A DNA stretch of 64,000 nt from Sarcomyxa edulis (lineage: Eukaryota; Basidiomycota; Agaricomycetes; Agaricales; Mycenaceae), in assembly GCA_009761415.1 (NCBI GenBank), contig QUOL01000014.1:496001-560000 (forward strand), written 5' to 3'. The translations under genes were made by a program, and so were the position numbers. The notes below the pieces were generated by a model. It saw nothing but the letters and a program-made list of their open reading frames with translations. It made no database searches and had not been told where the DNA came from. Below are positions 35,693 to 46,701 of this stretch, one piece after another (the stretch's first letter is position 1; each line of letters begins with the position of its first letter).

Positions 35693-35916
35693 TATTGAAG
35701 GGAGACACTTCAGAGAGCACTGGAGTCGAGCTTCACTGTCAAAGATATGTATATTAAGTAGAGTAACACGACGTACCTGGAGTCGAGCTTCACTGTCAAA
35801 GATAAAGAGCAGTGAGCTGACTCCAGGGAAGGCTAAGTCATCTGAAGTAAACAATAGTAAACAAGTAAAGGGGCTGAAAGCGAAATAAGCAGAGTTCTTT
35901 AGCACAAATCCCAACA
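35693..35916 (-). repeat. Copia 5' LTR (224 bp)
   Basis: Same termini and internal 20-bp direct repeat as the 3' LTR. The outer end (TGTTGGG complement at 35910-35916) abuts the DUF6589 reading frame. Confidence 0.93.
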
Positions 35917-38900
35917 GCTATTGACTCCACGGACTGAGAGGAAATTGAAGAATGAGCAAACACAGATGAAACGGCGGGCCACCATCATACTCAATCAAAC
36001 CGCCAAAAGAGCTCAACAAGAATTTGAAGAGGAAAAGACAAGGCTACGAAGATTGGCCTGCTTCGACAACATCTTGGCAACACTTCAGAAAGAAGGGCTT
36101 ACATTTGCGGAGCTGAGTGACTATGTCTTTGATCCAGACACAAAGCTTTCCTACGGCTGGCATTGGCGGGGCTTTTTTGCAGACAAGAAAACTGTCTCCA
36201 GAATCTTCGGTTACTGGTCCACCTCAAAGTACAACAGGTCTACGTGTACCTTTGTACAAGAGTGGGCTATGACATTGGTAAAGGCAATGGTTGGGAAGGA
36301 ACAGCGCAGGATAACTCGGTCCGGCATGTTGAGCAAAACAAACAAGGTTGTCAACAAAAGCTTCTTCCTAGACTATAGCCTGAGAGGTATTACAGAGAGC
36401 CTACGAGAGTCGGCACCTCGTGTATTCCAGATCTTTGACGTGTTCTCTACCACCGCTCGACAAGTTCGCAAGATGTCGTCTGAGTGGTTTGAGAAGGAAC
36501 AATTGGTGAGTTAGTCTCTTATAATGCTCTTCAGGATGTTCTCACCTTTCATCTACAGCTTGGCGGATCCACCGCTCTATCGTTACTGAAAGGCGCTAGT
36601 CAGAATAATATCTACCCTCAGGCTGTCCACGGTACTTACCTGATGGCCACTGGCGCCCAGCGTCAACACTTCAGTGTTTTTGGGTCTTTTGGCATGACCA
36701 CGGGGTATACCAGCGTCATAACACAGGTCAATGAACGGCCTGATCTTGCGGCAGCAGTATCAAGCCCAAAGATGGACCAGACCAAAGTCGAGGTCATACC
36801 AGCGGCTGAAACTTCACAACCGAAAGCGAAGAAGACACGGAGTCCTGGTACACTCTATCTGCTCTCGCAGGCATGTTGATCCACCGCTCGTCAAGTCGCA
36901 GACACTGGGCTCTATTCATGTGTCTATGACAATATCAACATGATGGTAAAGGTTGCAGAGCAAACTGTGGGCCGCAAGAGTGAGGAAACTATCTTACCTC
37001 GCTGATGCATAGTACTGATTCACTGATACTAGATGCCCAAGAAAATGGAACTTGCGCAACAATCATCCCCTTGTACAACACAAAGCTCGAAGACCTTCGG
37101 ACGACCGACCTCGAGAATGGAATCAGGAATGCACCACCATTGACACTCGAAGATATCCAGCTCACCGACTCTGAATCCAATTCCATGGCGGAGATTATGC
37201 TCCACACTGTACTCCAAATCATTGTGCGCTATGGCGGTGACGGGTTTGAGAAGTTCCAAAAAGATCTCGATAAAGCTCAACCAGTCGTCGGAGAACAGAT
37301 CCAGGTCCACAAGACTGCTATCCATCCCTTACCCGCCATGGAAATCGATGAGAATTCGACAACGGGTAACATCGAAGTCATAGAAGAGATTGATCGTCAG
37401 CTAGGACTCAAGAAGGACAATGCCTACACAAGGTATGTTAAGATCATTGCTGGTGATCAGTTGACCATTGCCCGACAAAGATCCATCTTGAACATACGTC
37501 TGGGCCATGAGGACGATAACGAGGCGCACAAGCACATTGCCTTGATGCCAGGCCTCTTTCACGCAAAAATTGCAGATTGCCACGGGCTATTAGAAACACA
37601 CTTCAGTACTCCCAATGCTGGCGTTCGAAGTCCTGGCGGTCTCTCATTTCACAACACTGTTCTGGACCGGCTTCCAATTGTTCTAACATTTTTGCCCCCC
37701 TTCCGCACCTGTAGAGATCTTGTCATGGTTTCGCTCTACGCTAGGACCCTTCATCTCCTCTGTCTTGTCTCGGGAAAAGCAACTCCCGAAGAATATCTCA
37801 CGGATGTTGATTCATGGGAAACCTTACGAGGACATGCTCAACAAATCCTATCCCAACATGCCAATGCAGATCGTGTTCAAGAGCTTCGGGAGCTGAGAAT
37901 TCCTGAAGAATGCGCTCGGGAAGCTGCCGTTGCTGCCGCAAAGAAGAACAAGACATCTCTTCCAGATGCACCAACCGAACACGTCAAGAAGGGGGACATG
38001 GTCTATGAGAACACCTCTCTTTTCTATCGTGATGCTGTACTTACTCGGGCTTTCTCTGATAACATCAAATCTGGAAGCTCGGGGGGAGTCATTCTCATCC
38101 TAAAGTGCTGGGTGCTTTCCTACTGGGGCAGTGGCCGAAGTAAGTACGCACATGAAATGCTTCACCTCCTTCACAATCTCGTCAACGTTTGGTCCAAGGA
38201 GCTGAGGTATGTTGATCTCGATTCTCGTACTCGAAACCAATATCTAACATTGACAGCAGAGCTGCTATAACTCAAAACTGGCTGCTAAATCCAACTGGAA
38301 AGGACAATGCTTTCGTCGAGATTGATCTGGTCCAAGAACACCTGAATTTCTGGATAAAGGTACATTTCTTCCGCCGCCTTATTGATTTTCGCTCGTCTGA
38401 CCGAAATATTCACAGAAGGTCTACAAGGCGGATGGTGATGCACATTCGTGGGACTGGCTTGCGCTCGTCTCACCATGTATAGACGTGTTGCGGCGTCTCG
38501 CGAGTCAAATCAACGGCGAGCTGGGTGCTAATCAAGGTGCAAAACACACCATCCCTGATCTTGACAAAGATATCGCTGCTTTGATGGATAGTCTAGACGA
38601 ACACAGCATCTACACTGTCATCCCGGGTCGAGTTTTCAATATCAGTGAGAAACCCGCACCAGACATCATGTCCGCTGGTCTGGCAGCACTCTCTCAAGGG
38701 ACTTCCGGCAACCCCTTGGCCAAATTCAACGAGCAATTCAATCGCCTTCGTGAACGACGTGGACTGGCCCCAATTTCGACACTATCCTCGTATCTCAACC
38801 CCAGTCTAACAACGCCGCCTCACGAGATGGACGTAGATCAAGTTGATTCGAACTCCGAGAAGTTCTATGCTGATATGCCAGATCTTGAACAGCCAGACTC

Positions 38901-39144
38901 GAGTGACGAGGACAATGACGAGGACGAGGTAGAAGAAGCAGACGAGGACGAGGTAGAAGAAGCAGACGAGGACGAGGACCTTTTTGTACCATCACCTACC
39001 TTGACACGCGATGAGGCGGGGGATACGGCCTTTGATATGGATGTCAACGAGTGGTATCTGGATGACAAAGATGCTGCTGCTGATGTGTTGGCTGAAGCAG
39101 ACGATACGGACACGGAGAGCTCTGGAAACGAGTCGGACACTTAG
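35917..39144 (+). pseudogene. DUF6589-family gene with one in-frame TGA and a doubtful 5' end
   Basis: DUF6589 proteins are very numerous in mushroom genomes and have no assigned function. The open frame runs straight out of the copia LTR; the first in-frame ATG is at 35966 (MKRRATIILNQ), so the true N-terminus may be lost. Coiled and basic start, then LSYGWHWRGFFADKKTV. Exons splice in phase near 36505/36560, after VGRK (about 36976) into NAQENGTCATIIPLYNTKL, at about 38205 and at 38359/38416. Family landmarks: GDQLTIAR, MPGLFHAKIADCHGLLETHF, SPGGLSFHNTVLDRLP, GDMVYENTSLFYRDAVL, GRSKYAHEMLHLLHN, NWLLNPTG, EIDLVQEHLNFWIK, CIDVLRRLA. The acidic C-terminus has a 24-bp tandem repeat (DEDEVEEA, from about 38917). 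A TGA at 36877-36879 replaces the Arg expected in the ACRSTAR segment; everything after it stays in frame. Confidence 0.82.
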
Positions 39145-39534
39145 GCACACACGACGATGGACTTGTAAACTAGTTTTTTCAACCCGAATTTTCATCTTCT
39201 TTATTGGATTCCTAGAACAATCTAATCTACTTTACATGCACCCAATCTGAGCACTTTTTTTTGATGTTTTGAATGTTTTCGACAAAGTCCCGATGCTTCA
39301 GCTGGCGCGGAAATCGATCGTCTGCCAAAGTGGGCCCAAGAGGGCCCAGCCGGCTACGCCTCTTGCCTTCCTTTCGCCTTTGTCTTTGTTGTGTTTGTGT
39401 TAGGTTTTGTGGTTGCGTAGCCGGATGGGAACGAGCCTATGTATGAAAGCCAAAAAAATAACCCTAGAGAGGTATTCATCATAGTATCTTCTTCTACTAT
39501 TTTACTGGCAAACATTGGAAGAAATTATTGAACA
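39145..39534. other. Convergent intergenic region with a 10-bp inverted repeat
   Basis: Lies between the DUF6589 stop and the CHL1 stop. It holds inverted CCGGCTACGC (39350-39359) and GCGTAGCCGG (39415-39424), plus two GGGCCC palindromes just before. From about 39430 onward the DNA turns AT-rich and stays so into CHL1. No gene seen. Confidence 0.5.
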
Positions 39535-42500
39535 TCATCTTTTATTGCGATAGAAAGAACCCAGCTCCTCCATAGCTTGTCCAAATGTTGTTGTCAACAC
39601 CATATCCTGTCCTATCCATTTTGGTAACTTGTTCTGGATCTGAGTTGATGCATATCGCACATCAACCAATACTAGTGCAGCCCAATCATTTTGGTGGCGA
39701 ATAGCTCGGCCTTTGTACTTGTAAGTAGTGTCAACACCAAATTAAAAAATAGACTCACCAATGCTTTGATTCACTGAATTCATACATATATTCAGAAGTA
39801 ATTCTGATCCTGCATCACTTCTTGTGTTTTTTGAACTAATCTGAAGCTGTTGCAAATACTTCATTCTTTCTTGAAGTTCAGGTGATCCTAGATTGGGAAA
39901 GGGTAGTCCAATGATAATTACTGCACGGGCTAAATCATCAGAGAAATTCAATCCCTCTGATAATTTAGCACCTATAACTGCAAAAAGTATAGCACCAGTT
40001 TGTCTGTCCTGATATGTCTGCAGAAAATTTCAGTGAAATACTACTCTCAATATTAAAGAGCTTGCCTTTTTTTGAACTTCAATAGCATAGTTTTTCAATA
40101 CCTCTTCAACTTTGGCGCCATCAATTGGTTCAAAAAAAACCTACAGTAAGATATGAGTTTGTTAAAACTAGGATTACTGAGATACTGCATACCTTCTTCC
40201 TGACTGCAATTTTGGTGAGAATTTGCTTCTCTTGCCAGACTAGTTGTGCAGCAGCAAGAAACTTGTATGATGGGAAGAAAACAACCACTCCTTTGGGTAT
40301 GACATTGGTAAAGTTCAAAAGGACTTGCCCCAGTTCAACTATCTAAGATAAAAATCAAAGTCTCAGAAAAGAACAAACTAAAAGTATAATCTGGAAATTT
40401 ACCATCCTCAAATCCTTTTGTTGTGTAGCTTTGAGTTCCAAGCTACTGCCTTGTGGTCCTTGGCATACAACAAGTGTCTTGAGACTTGACGGAGGTACAA
40501 TATGACCACATGAGAACGTAGATAAACGCCCAAGAGGTAGGTAGGGAAGGAGTTGGTCTTCTATATCTGACATCTAAACCATGAGCCATTAGAAGCAATC
40601 ATTAGAGAAATAAATACAGGTAAAACATACAGGTGACATGGTACCACCAGCCAATATTACAGACCGTGTACATTCCACAACATCTTTGAAATGTGGACTA
40701 GGATTAAGAAGTTGATATTTGATCTCTAATCCATCCTGATCTGGAATAGACAAAGTTACACGTCCATCTATACATACATCAGCAAACAAAGGTTGTCTGA
40801 AGTTTGATATTGTAATTACCATCATTGTTCCCCGTTAATGAGAGTAAAAAGTTCTCCACATTGAGTAGCGGTGGAACTTGGCCTTGAGAAATTGATTCTG
40901 AACATTCTGCCAACATTATACCACAAGATCTGAAGGGAAAGTTGACAAAGCATACCATCAGGTTTCTCTATGATCCAGTCAGAATATTTTGAAATCTTCC
41001 TAGCCACCTATGCATCTCATATTCAGGTTTGTTAACATAAAAAAATGTTCAAAAATGACCTTGCTTGTTCGAAGATAAGATTCGATCTCCAGGAAATTGA
41101 TACCAGTAGCTTTCCTCCCCAGTCTCCGAACCAATTCAGTGACTTGCATAACTTCGATGCGGTTCCTGTGTTGATCCTGCAAGATTTGGTCCTTCCATTC
41201 CATCAGGTATTTCTTGAGTACATCCATAAAGTGAATGAGTCGCTGGAGATGTAGAACATGATCAACCGAAAGACGGTTTCGGAACTTGACAAGGTATTGG
41301 GCAACTTGTTCTAATGATATGGATAGAGTGCGGTAAGAAAGTCGTGCAGTCGAGAGAGAAAGCAATGTTGGTATGAGATCTGTCATGTATGTTTGTGATA
41401 AGAATGACAAATGCAATGTACAACGAGGCTCACTATGCGCCTCGTCGATGATGACCACTTGATCTTTCAAGTCGATTCCCAACGCATCACGAGCAGACTT
41501 CTGCAAAAGTAGATTGTACGGTAACGTAACCAACTAGAACGAAAGGTGAGTCGAGCTTTCGGTTTTCAAGTCGAGACAACAGACCTCCGCCTGCGGAATA
41601 GCCCGACGAGAGCCGAAATATGGGCATATGTGGGCCAGACGTCCAGCACTAGCCAGATCTTCGATGTCCTTCGGCGCAGCCTGAATCAGAAGGTCGACAA
41701 ATTGTGCAATCCCGATAGAGAGGTAATCACATACTAAGATCTGGTCACGAAAATCATGCATACGAGATTCGTCGGCCATTGACGGCAGATATTCGCATCT
41801 CCTATCTCCTTTCGCTACAAGAAGTATCACGTCACTGTCGCTTCGAGACGATAGCAACGTAGACCTACCTGATAGAAGCTCCCTACACCCCTCATCCAGA
41901 TCCCGTGTTCTCCTTCGCAGTTCATCGTTGATGCACAGCTGTTTGCGCGATCCAAGAGAGACAATTCGAGTATACGACCTAGACAGTTCCGACTCGCAGT
42001 TGTCGGCATCTTGCGTATCTGCTGTACGTTTCCTTGACACGCTCATGGAGGGCAAAGGCGTTTCGGGTATAGAGTGTAGTCTGAGTCGGTTTAGTTCTGG
42101 GACGAGTTGGGTGAGTTGAGAATGAGTACGTGAGGCATAGTAGATTTTAGTGCAGGTCGGTTCTTCTTCCTGGATAGCTGGGTCGCGCTTCCGGTCTACC
42201 CTGGTATCATACGCACTTGTGAGATGAAACTCTTCAGAGACGAGCGAACATACTTTGCCATCAAGGCTCGGACCTCGGGAGATATATTATCGTCATTCGT
42301 TTGCGAAGTCCTTGCATCAGGCAAGAAAGACTCGTCGTCCGAATCGACCTGTCTTTCGGCTTGCACGGATAATTTCTTGCTGCACAGTAAGACCCTCGCT
42401 CCACCAACAGAGAATGATAACGTACGTGTTTCTTGGTGACCCTTCCTAATGCTCTTTTCTTCATTGCCGACTCTCTCTTCCGGGCCTTCGCTAAACGCTC

Positions 42501-42969
42501 TTCGTATTCGCGTTCATCGGCCTCCAATTCGCGTCTACGACGGTCTCGAGTCTGAGCTGCCACCCAATCTAGTTCTGCCGAACGTTAGTTGTTCTGGATA
42601 AGATAAATGAAGTTAGCCGCCAACCATTCTCAAAATCGTCAGCAGCTAGTTTCCCTTTTTTTGCCCGATCCTTGTCGTCCGTGAGCCATGTCAGACCTAA
42701 AGGCATTGTAAATAACAACTCAGGTACGAAAGTCTACTCCCGTACCAGCACATAGGAGACTCAATGTCTTTCCCTGTAGATTGGGTTGAATACCGAGTGC
42801 CAACAGGGGCACAGTGGACACTCACCGTTCCAGTGGGACTCTCTACGATGGTGACCTTTCTTTGTTCAATTGACGCGTATAGATGCCGCATAAGGTCCAC
42901 TTGAATGCCGTAGGGTGGATCGTAAGGAAAGGCCGGAAATTGGTCTGGAGTTGGTAGATCCAGAGACAT
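39535..42969 (-). CDS. CHL1: CHL1/DDX11-like Fe-S DNA helicase (cohesion establishment)
   Basis: XPD-family 5'-3' DNA helicase (Chl1 in yeast, DDX11 in human), working at forks and in sister-chromatid cohesion. Start at 42969 (MSLDLPTPDQFPAFPYDPPYGIQVDLM); an in-frame ATG at 43032 is an alternative. Walker A (SPTGTGKTLSLLC) is split by the first intron. Four cysteines of the Fe-S cluster are visible (QLCINDE, DEGCREL, RRCEYLP, HICPYFGSR). Motif II is VVIIDEAH. The second helicase half has SVILAGGTMSP, VVVFFPSYKFL, ILFAVIGAKLSEGLNFSDDLARAVIIIGLPFPN and motif VI NQSIGRAIRHQNDW across an intron. It ends LGSFYRNKR. All motifs are intact. Sampled lines give 30-33% GC for 39.5-41.0 kb against 53-60% for the 5' part, an unusual switch inside one gene. 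Confidence 0.93.
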
Positions 42970-43439
42970 TGTGTTCGAATATGGCGAGTGGGAGTTGGAG
43001 AGATAGAGCGCGACTGTCGTGACTTTCGTCACACTGCAGTCACGCGCTGATATTCCCGAAAGTGTGAATTATTCATTCTGTGAAACGTCGTAAAGGTAGT
43101 AATATACTAGGTGCCGGCGTCGGATTACAATATGTAAAGAAACTGTGGTCGTTAAATGGGAGTGATTCCTGAAAGCATACAAGTTCATCAATGTGTAACA
43201 CAGCAACTCGACAAGAGGATGCTTGAATCTCGCGGCGGGTGGCAGGATGCGCGGTTCAGCCCCAACTCCCCTTCCCCCCTTCATCGAACCGTACACGTCG
43301 TATCCCGAAGTGTATTTCGATTTGCGAATGAACGAAAATGTCCATGATCGAATCATACTGCTGCCCGCCATTTGATGGCTTCGCTCACGTCAGGAAATGG
43401 ACATGAGACGGCCATAGATAGATGCTCACCGAGGCATTT
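42970..43439. other. Intergenic region between CHL1 and the HPt gene
   Basis: About 470 bp containing the CHL1 promoter and the HPt 3' UTR. Only short meaningless ORFs; no repeat or RNA recognised. Confidence 0.5.
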
Positions 43440-44282
43440 TCACTCTGTAGAATCTTTAGAATACCATTTCCGTAGCCACTCCGCTGCTAAAGAATAATCT
43501 GTCTTGACAGTACCAAGCAGCTGTTCGATCTTCCCGAGGGCCACTGTAGGCGTCAAGTCTTCGTTCGCTTCCTCGTCACGAAGAAGTCCATAATGCTGTA
43601 TCTTTTCGCATGCCTCCTGGACTTTTGACACACCAAGAGCCGCTGATGAGCCTTTAAGAAAATGGCCAAGGGAAGACAACTCGGGAAGGTTCTTGGTTGC
43701 CCTGGTGTATGAACAATGGGTGAGATAGGTGGAGACGCGCAGCGAATAGGACGTACAGTGCGGTATCCATATCTTTGAAAGCCTTGTCAGCTTGTGTGAA
43801 ATAGGCCCAAGTCATGCCCTGCGAGAACTCGACATTGTCATCTTCATCAAGCTCGAGTATTTGTTGGAAAGTATCCATGTCGATTAAGGGCAAAGATGCA
43901 GGCTTGAGCATACAAGCAAAAGGGGCACCATAGTCAGTCACACAAACCATTATACGAGCATCCATCCATTGCCCGCGGGACAAAGGAGATGCAGGAGGAT
44001 CAACGCAAGTAGGATGCACACCTCTGTCTCGACAGATGTCTTTGGCTCCGATACAGGCTTGGCCACCTCTGGAAGAGGTTTCACGGGCTCTAAAGGGGAA
44101 TCCGGTGAGGGCGTCGATGGGTCTACAATTGGTTTTGGGGAAGTCGGATGTGATGTCGACTCTACTAAAGGTGCGGGCGTCTGAGCAGGGGTCTTCGGGG
44201 ATACAGGACTTGAAGAACGCGGTTCTGGAGAGACATCTCGAGAAGGGGATTGCGAAGGATCAGAACCAGCGACGGTGGGCAT
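43440..44282 (-). CDS. Histidine-containing phosphotransfer protein (Ypd1/Mpr1-like)
   Basis: Phosphorelay intermediate passing phosphate from hybrid histidine kinases to response regulators (Ssk1, Skn7) in osmotic and oxidative stress signalling. Start at 44282 (MPTVAGSDPSQSPSRD). Exon 1 is a Pro/Ser/Thr-rich disordered segment of nearly 90 residues ending KTSVETE. Exon 2 starts PASLPLIDMDTFQQILELDEDDNVEFSQGM, the entry helices of an HPt bundle. A splice near 43700-43760 leads to NLPELSSLGHFLKGSSAALGV, where His in LGHFLKGSS is the phospho-acceptor. The bundle continues KVQEACEKIQHYG and ends RKWYSKDSTE. The length after the disordered part fits Ypd1; the N-terminal extension recalls fission yeast Mpr1. 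The ancestral single-copy Ypd1 role is inferred. Confidence 0.9.
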
Positions 44283-44485
44283 CGACGCAAGGAAGAAAAG
44301 ACGGGAAAGATAGCTGGGGGTAGGAGGAGGACCACCAGTAAATATCGTCTAAATCTACTGATTATCAGTTCGGCTTGACTCGGCCAACACTCCAAACAGC
44401 GTGACCTTTCACACAAAAATCTCAAAAATACACGAAATACACATAATGTACCACGAAAGTTATTACATTTCACTCCATTCTATCC

Positions 44486-46470
44486 CTAGATCACTCCCTT
44501 TGCTCGGAGTGCCGAAATGTGTTCATCGCTGTATCCCAGTTCACCCATCACCTGCAACCCATGTCAGTTAACGTCTCTCTTCATCAGATAGTAGTACGGT
44601 CACTTGCCTCTGTCGTGTGCTGCGAAAGCCAGGGCGGAGGAAGCCTCACAGGCATCTTTTTGCCGTTATACGACACTGCAGGCCCGACTAGCTTTATTTT
44701 ACCTGCCCGTGGATGCTGTTGAAATGATGTCAAGTCAATCGAGAATCCCATTCTCCACTTGGACTCGGATACTCACGTCGACTTCCACGGTTACATTCCG
44801 TGCAAGCGCCTGTCCCCACGGAGCGAATCATTCATCCGTCACGAGATCTCCGTGATGGATACTGCTCACCTGAGGATGGTCGAATGTCTGCTTGATATTG
44901 TTGATAGGCCCAAACGGAACTCTATCGACCCATCAGCTTATCTGGTCATCGAATGGCAATGGTCAGAGACAAACCCAAGCCCCGTGAATTGCTCCAACCA
45001 ATATTCCCGATTGTGGATACGGAGTGTATCTGAAATTAAACGGACAAGCTCCGTTTTATTAGCCACGCGGGCTGCATTGGTCTTCCACTTCGGATCATCT
45101 AAAAGCTCGGGCTTCTTGAGGATTCTCTCGACAAGGATTTTGAACTATGAGAGACAAATCAGTGAGTCAATGATGAGATCATCCCAAATGCCCCTTTACC
45201 TGTTTATCGTTCCCAGCGCCTATCATCAAATATCCGTCTTTACAGGGAAAGACTTGGTACGGCACGATCGAAGGATGAGCGGTTCCGTGACGGGAGGCCT
45301 CCCGGCCTGCGATGAGATAATTTGAAGCAATGTTGGCTAGGCCGGCCAGCTACTCGATCATTCATAGTCATTCGCCTGAAGCCTCTACAGATTTACTCAC
45401 CTGTGATTCAAATAAGTTGCAGTCAATCCATACTCCCTTGCCGGTTTGTTGTCTATTGAAAATGAAAACGGAGCACCGTACCATACAGCGAACGAATTTA
45501 CCTCGACAGTAGAGCTGCCATGATAGCTCCGTGCGCATAAAGACCTGTCGCTATGTCTGTCACCGCAACGCCCACCTTGGATGGTGGCCGATCGGGTTCT
45601 CCAGTTCTGGAGGGTTTGAGTAAAATGAGAAGAACATCAGAGGCGATACGAACATATGCATCAAGCCGGCCTCTCCTTCGATGATGACATCGTAACTATC
45701 AGATCTGTCAGTATAAACTTAGATACCTAGATTTCATAAACTGACCCAGCGGCTTGTCGATATGGACCAGTCTGGCCGTATCCTACATGGTTATAAATTC
45801 CCTAAACAGAACGGAGGGATAGCATGCACACCTGTTATAGACGTATATCTGTAGAGAGCTGCAGCTGGCATTTCTCATCGGAAGGCAAAGAAAGAAATTT
45901 ACATCAAACGTGGATTCAGTTTCTTGCAATCCTCCCAACCCAGACCCATGGAGGCGAGTTTACCGGAGACAAAGTTTTCGACAAGAACATCGGAATTCTT
46001 TACCAGGCGGTGGACAATCTCGAGCCCTTCGGGGGTCTTGAAGTTGACAGTCACGGACCTTTTATTCCTGTTGACGGCTAAAAAGTATGCCGATTCTGGG
46101 GGCAGATGAGACGCGTCTAGAGGGGCATTGGGTGTCAGAGGAGCAGAGGGCGGGCTCCATGATCCTGGAATGATAATCAGTATGGAATGAGAACCTTTGT
46201 AGAATTGACTTGCTGGTATCATCTCCTCGAGTCACTTCTTCTACCTTGATCACGTCGGCGCCTGTACGTCGATGAACTACAATACAATCAAGATACGGAT
46301 ATGCACGAACCTAGATCAGCGAGTAGCATGGTCGCTGTTGGACCCGCCAAGACACGCGTCAAGTCAAGAATTTTGATGCCTTTGAGAGGGGGTGGCATTG
46401 CACTGGCATTCGAATGAGACCAGCGCACAAGACGGCGACAACGACCAGGTTGAATCAATCTGAACATCAT
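44486..46470 (-). CDS. CaiB/BaiF family CoA-transferase, SUGCT-like (mitochondrial)
   Basis: Class III CoA-transferase; the closest animal relative by motif is SUGCT, which moves CoA from succinyl-CoA to glutarate. The start at 46470 gives a basic presequence ([17 protein letters not shown]) fitting mitochondrial import, then [143 protein letters not shown] and [20 protein letters not shown]. It has many short introns, one with donor GTTTGT near 45000; about 440 aa. The class III catalytic Asp should lie early in the protein, but I did not assign it. The specific substrate is inferred. Divergent from OGDH across 231 bp. Confidence 0.88.
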
Positions 46471-46701
46471 GATATCCTGTAGCAGCCTGTAGCTATGTAA
46501 GTTGGTTGAAATCGCAAGGCTCCCCTTGGTTGTTGGTTGGGAATATATATTCCGGGGAATTCCTTTAGTTTGCGGGGTTTTTAGTAATGGAGCACCTATG
46601 AGGCGGCCAGGAGCGGAACAGCGCAGACGCCCGAATAATCACGTAGACAACATCTCTTCGTCTTCAACCACCATCATCACACTGGACTACTTCTGATTCT
46701 C
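46471..46701. promoter_or_regulatory. Divergent promoter, SUGCT-like gene / OGDH
   Basis: 231 bp between opposite start codons; contains AT-rich GGGAATATATATTCC at about 46539-46553 (near-palindromic). No named factor site is claimed. Confidence 0.5.

Larger units (their letters stand above)
30511..35916 (-). mobile_element. Full-length Ty1/copia LTR retrotransposon (5.4 kb)
   Basis: Complete element on the minus strand: 5' LTR 35693-35916, leader with primer-binding site, one long gag-pol ORF 30764-35323, purine tract and 3' LTR 30511-30734. The LTRs differ at one visible position (C at 30577, T at the matching base near 35759), so insertion is recent. Flanking 5-mers (TTTTG on the left, GCTAT on the right) do not match, so a target duplication is missing. 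The left flank is a Ty3 pol fragment and the right flank is the DUF6589 gene. Confidence 0.95.

Noticed and set aside
13400..43000. Scc2 and Chl1 as a cohesion gene cluster
   Set aside because: They are about 19 kb apart, separated by a helicase gene and a transposon island; co-location is most likely chance.
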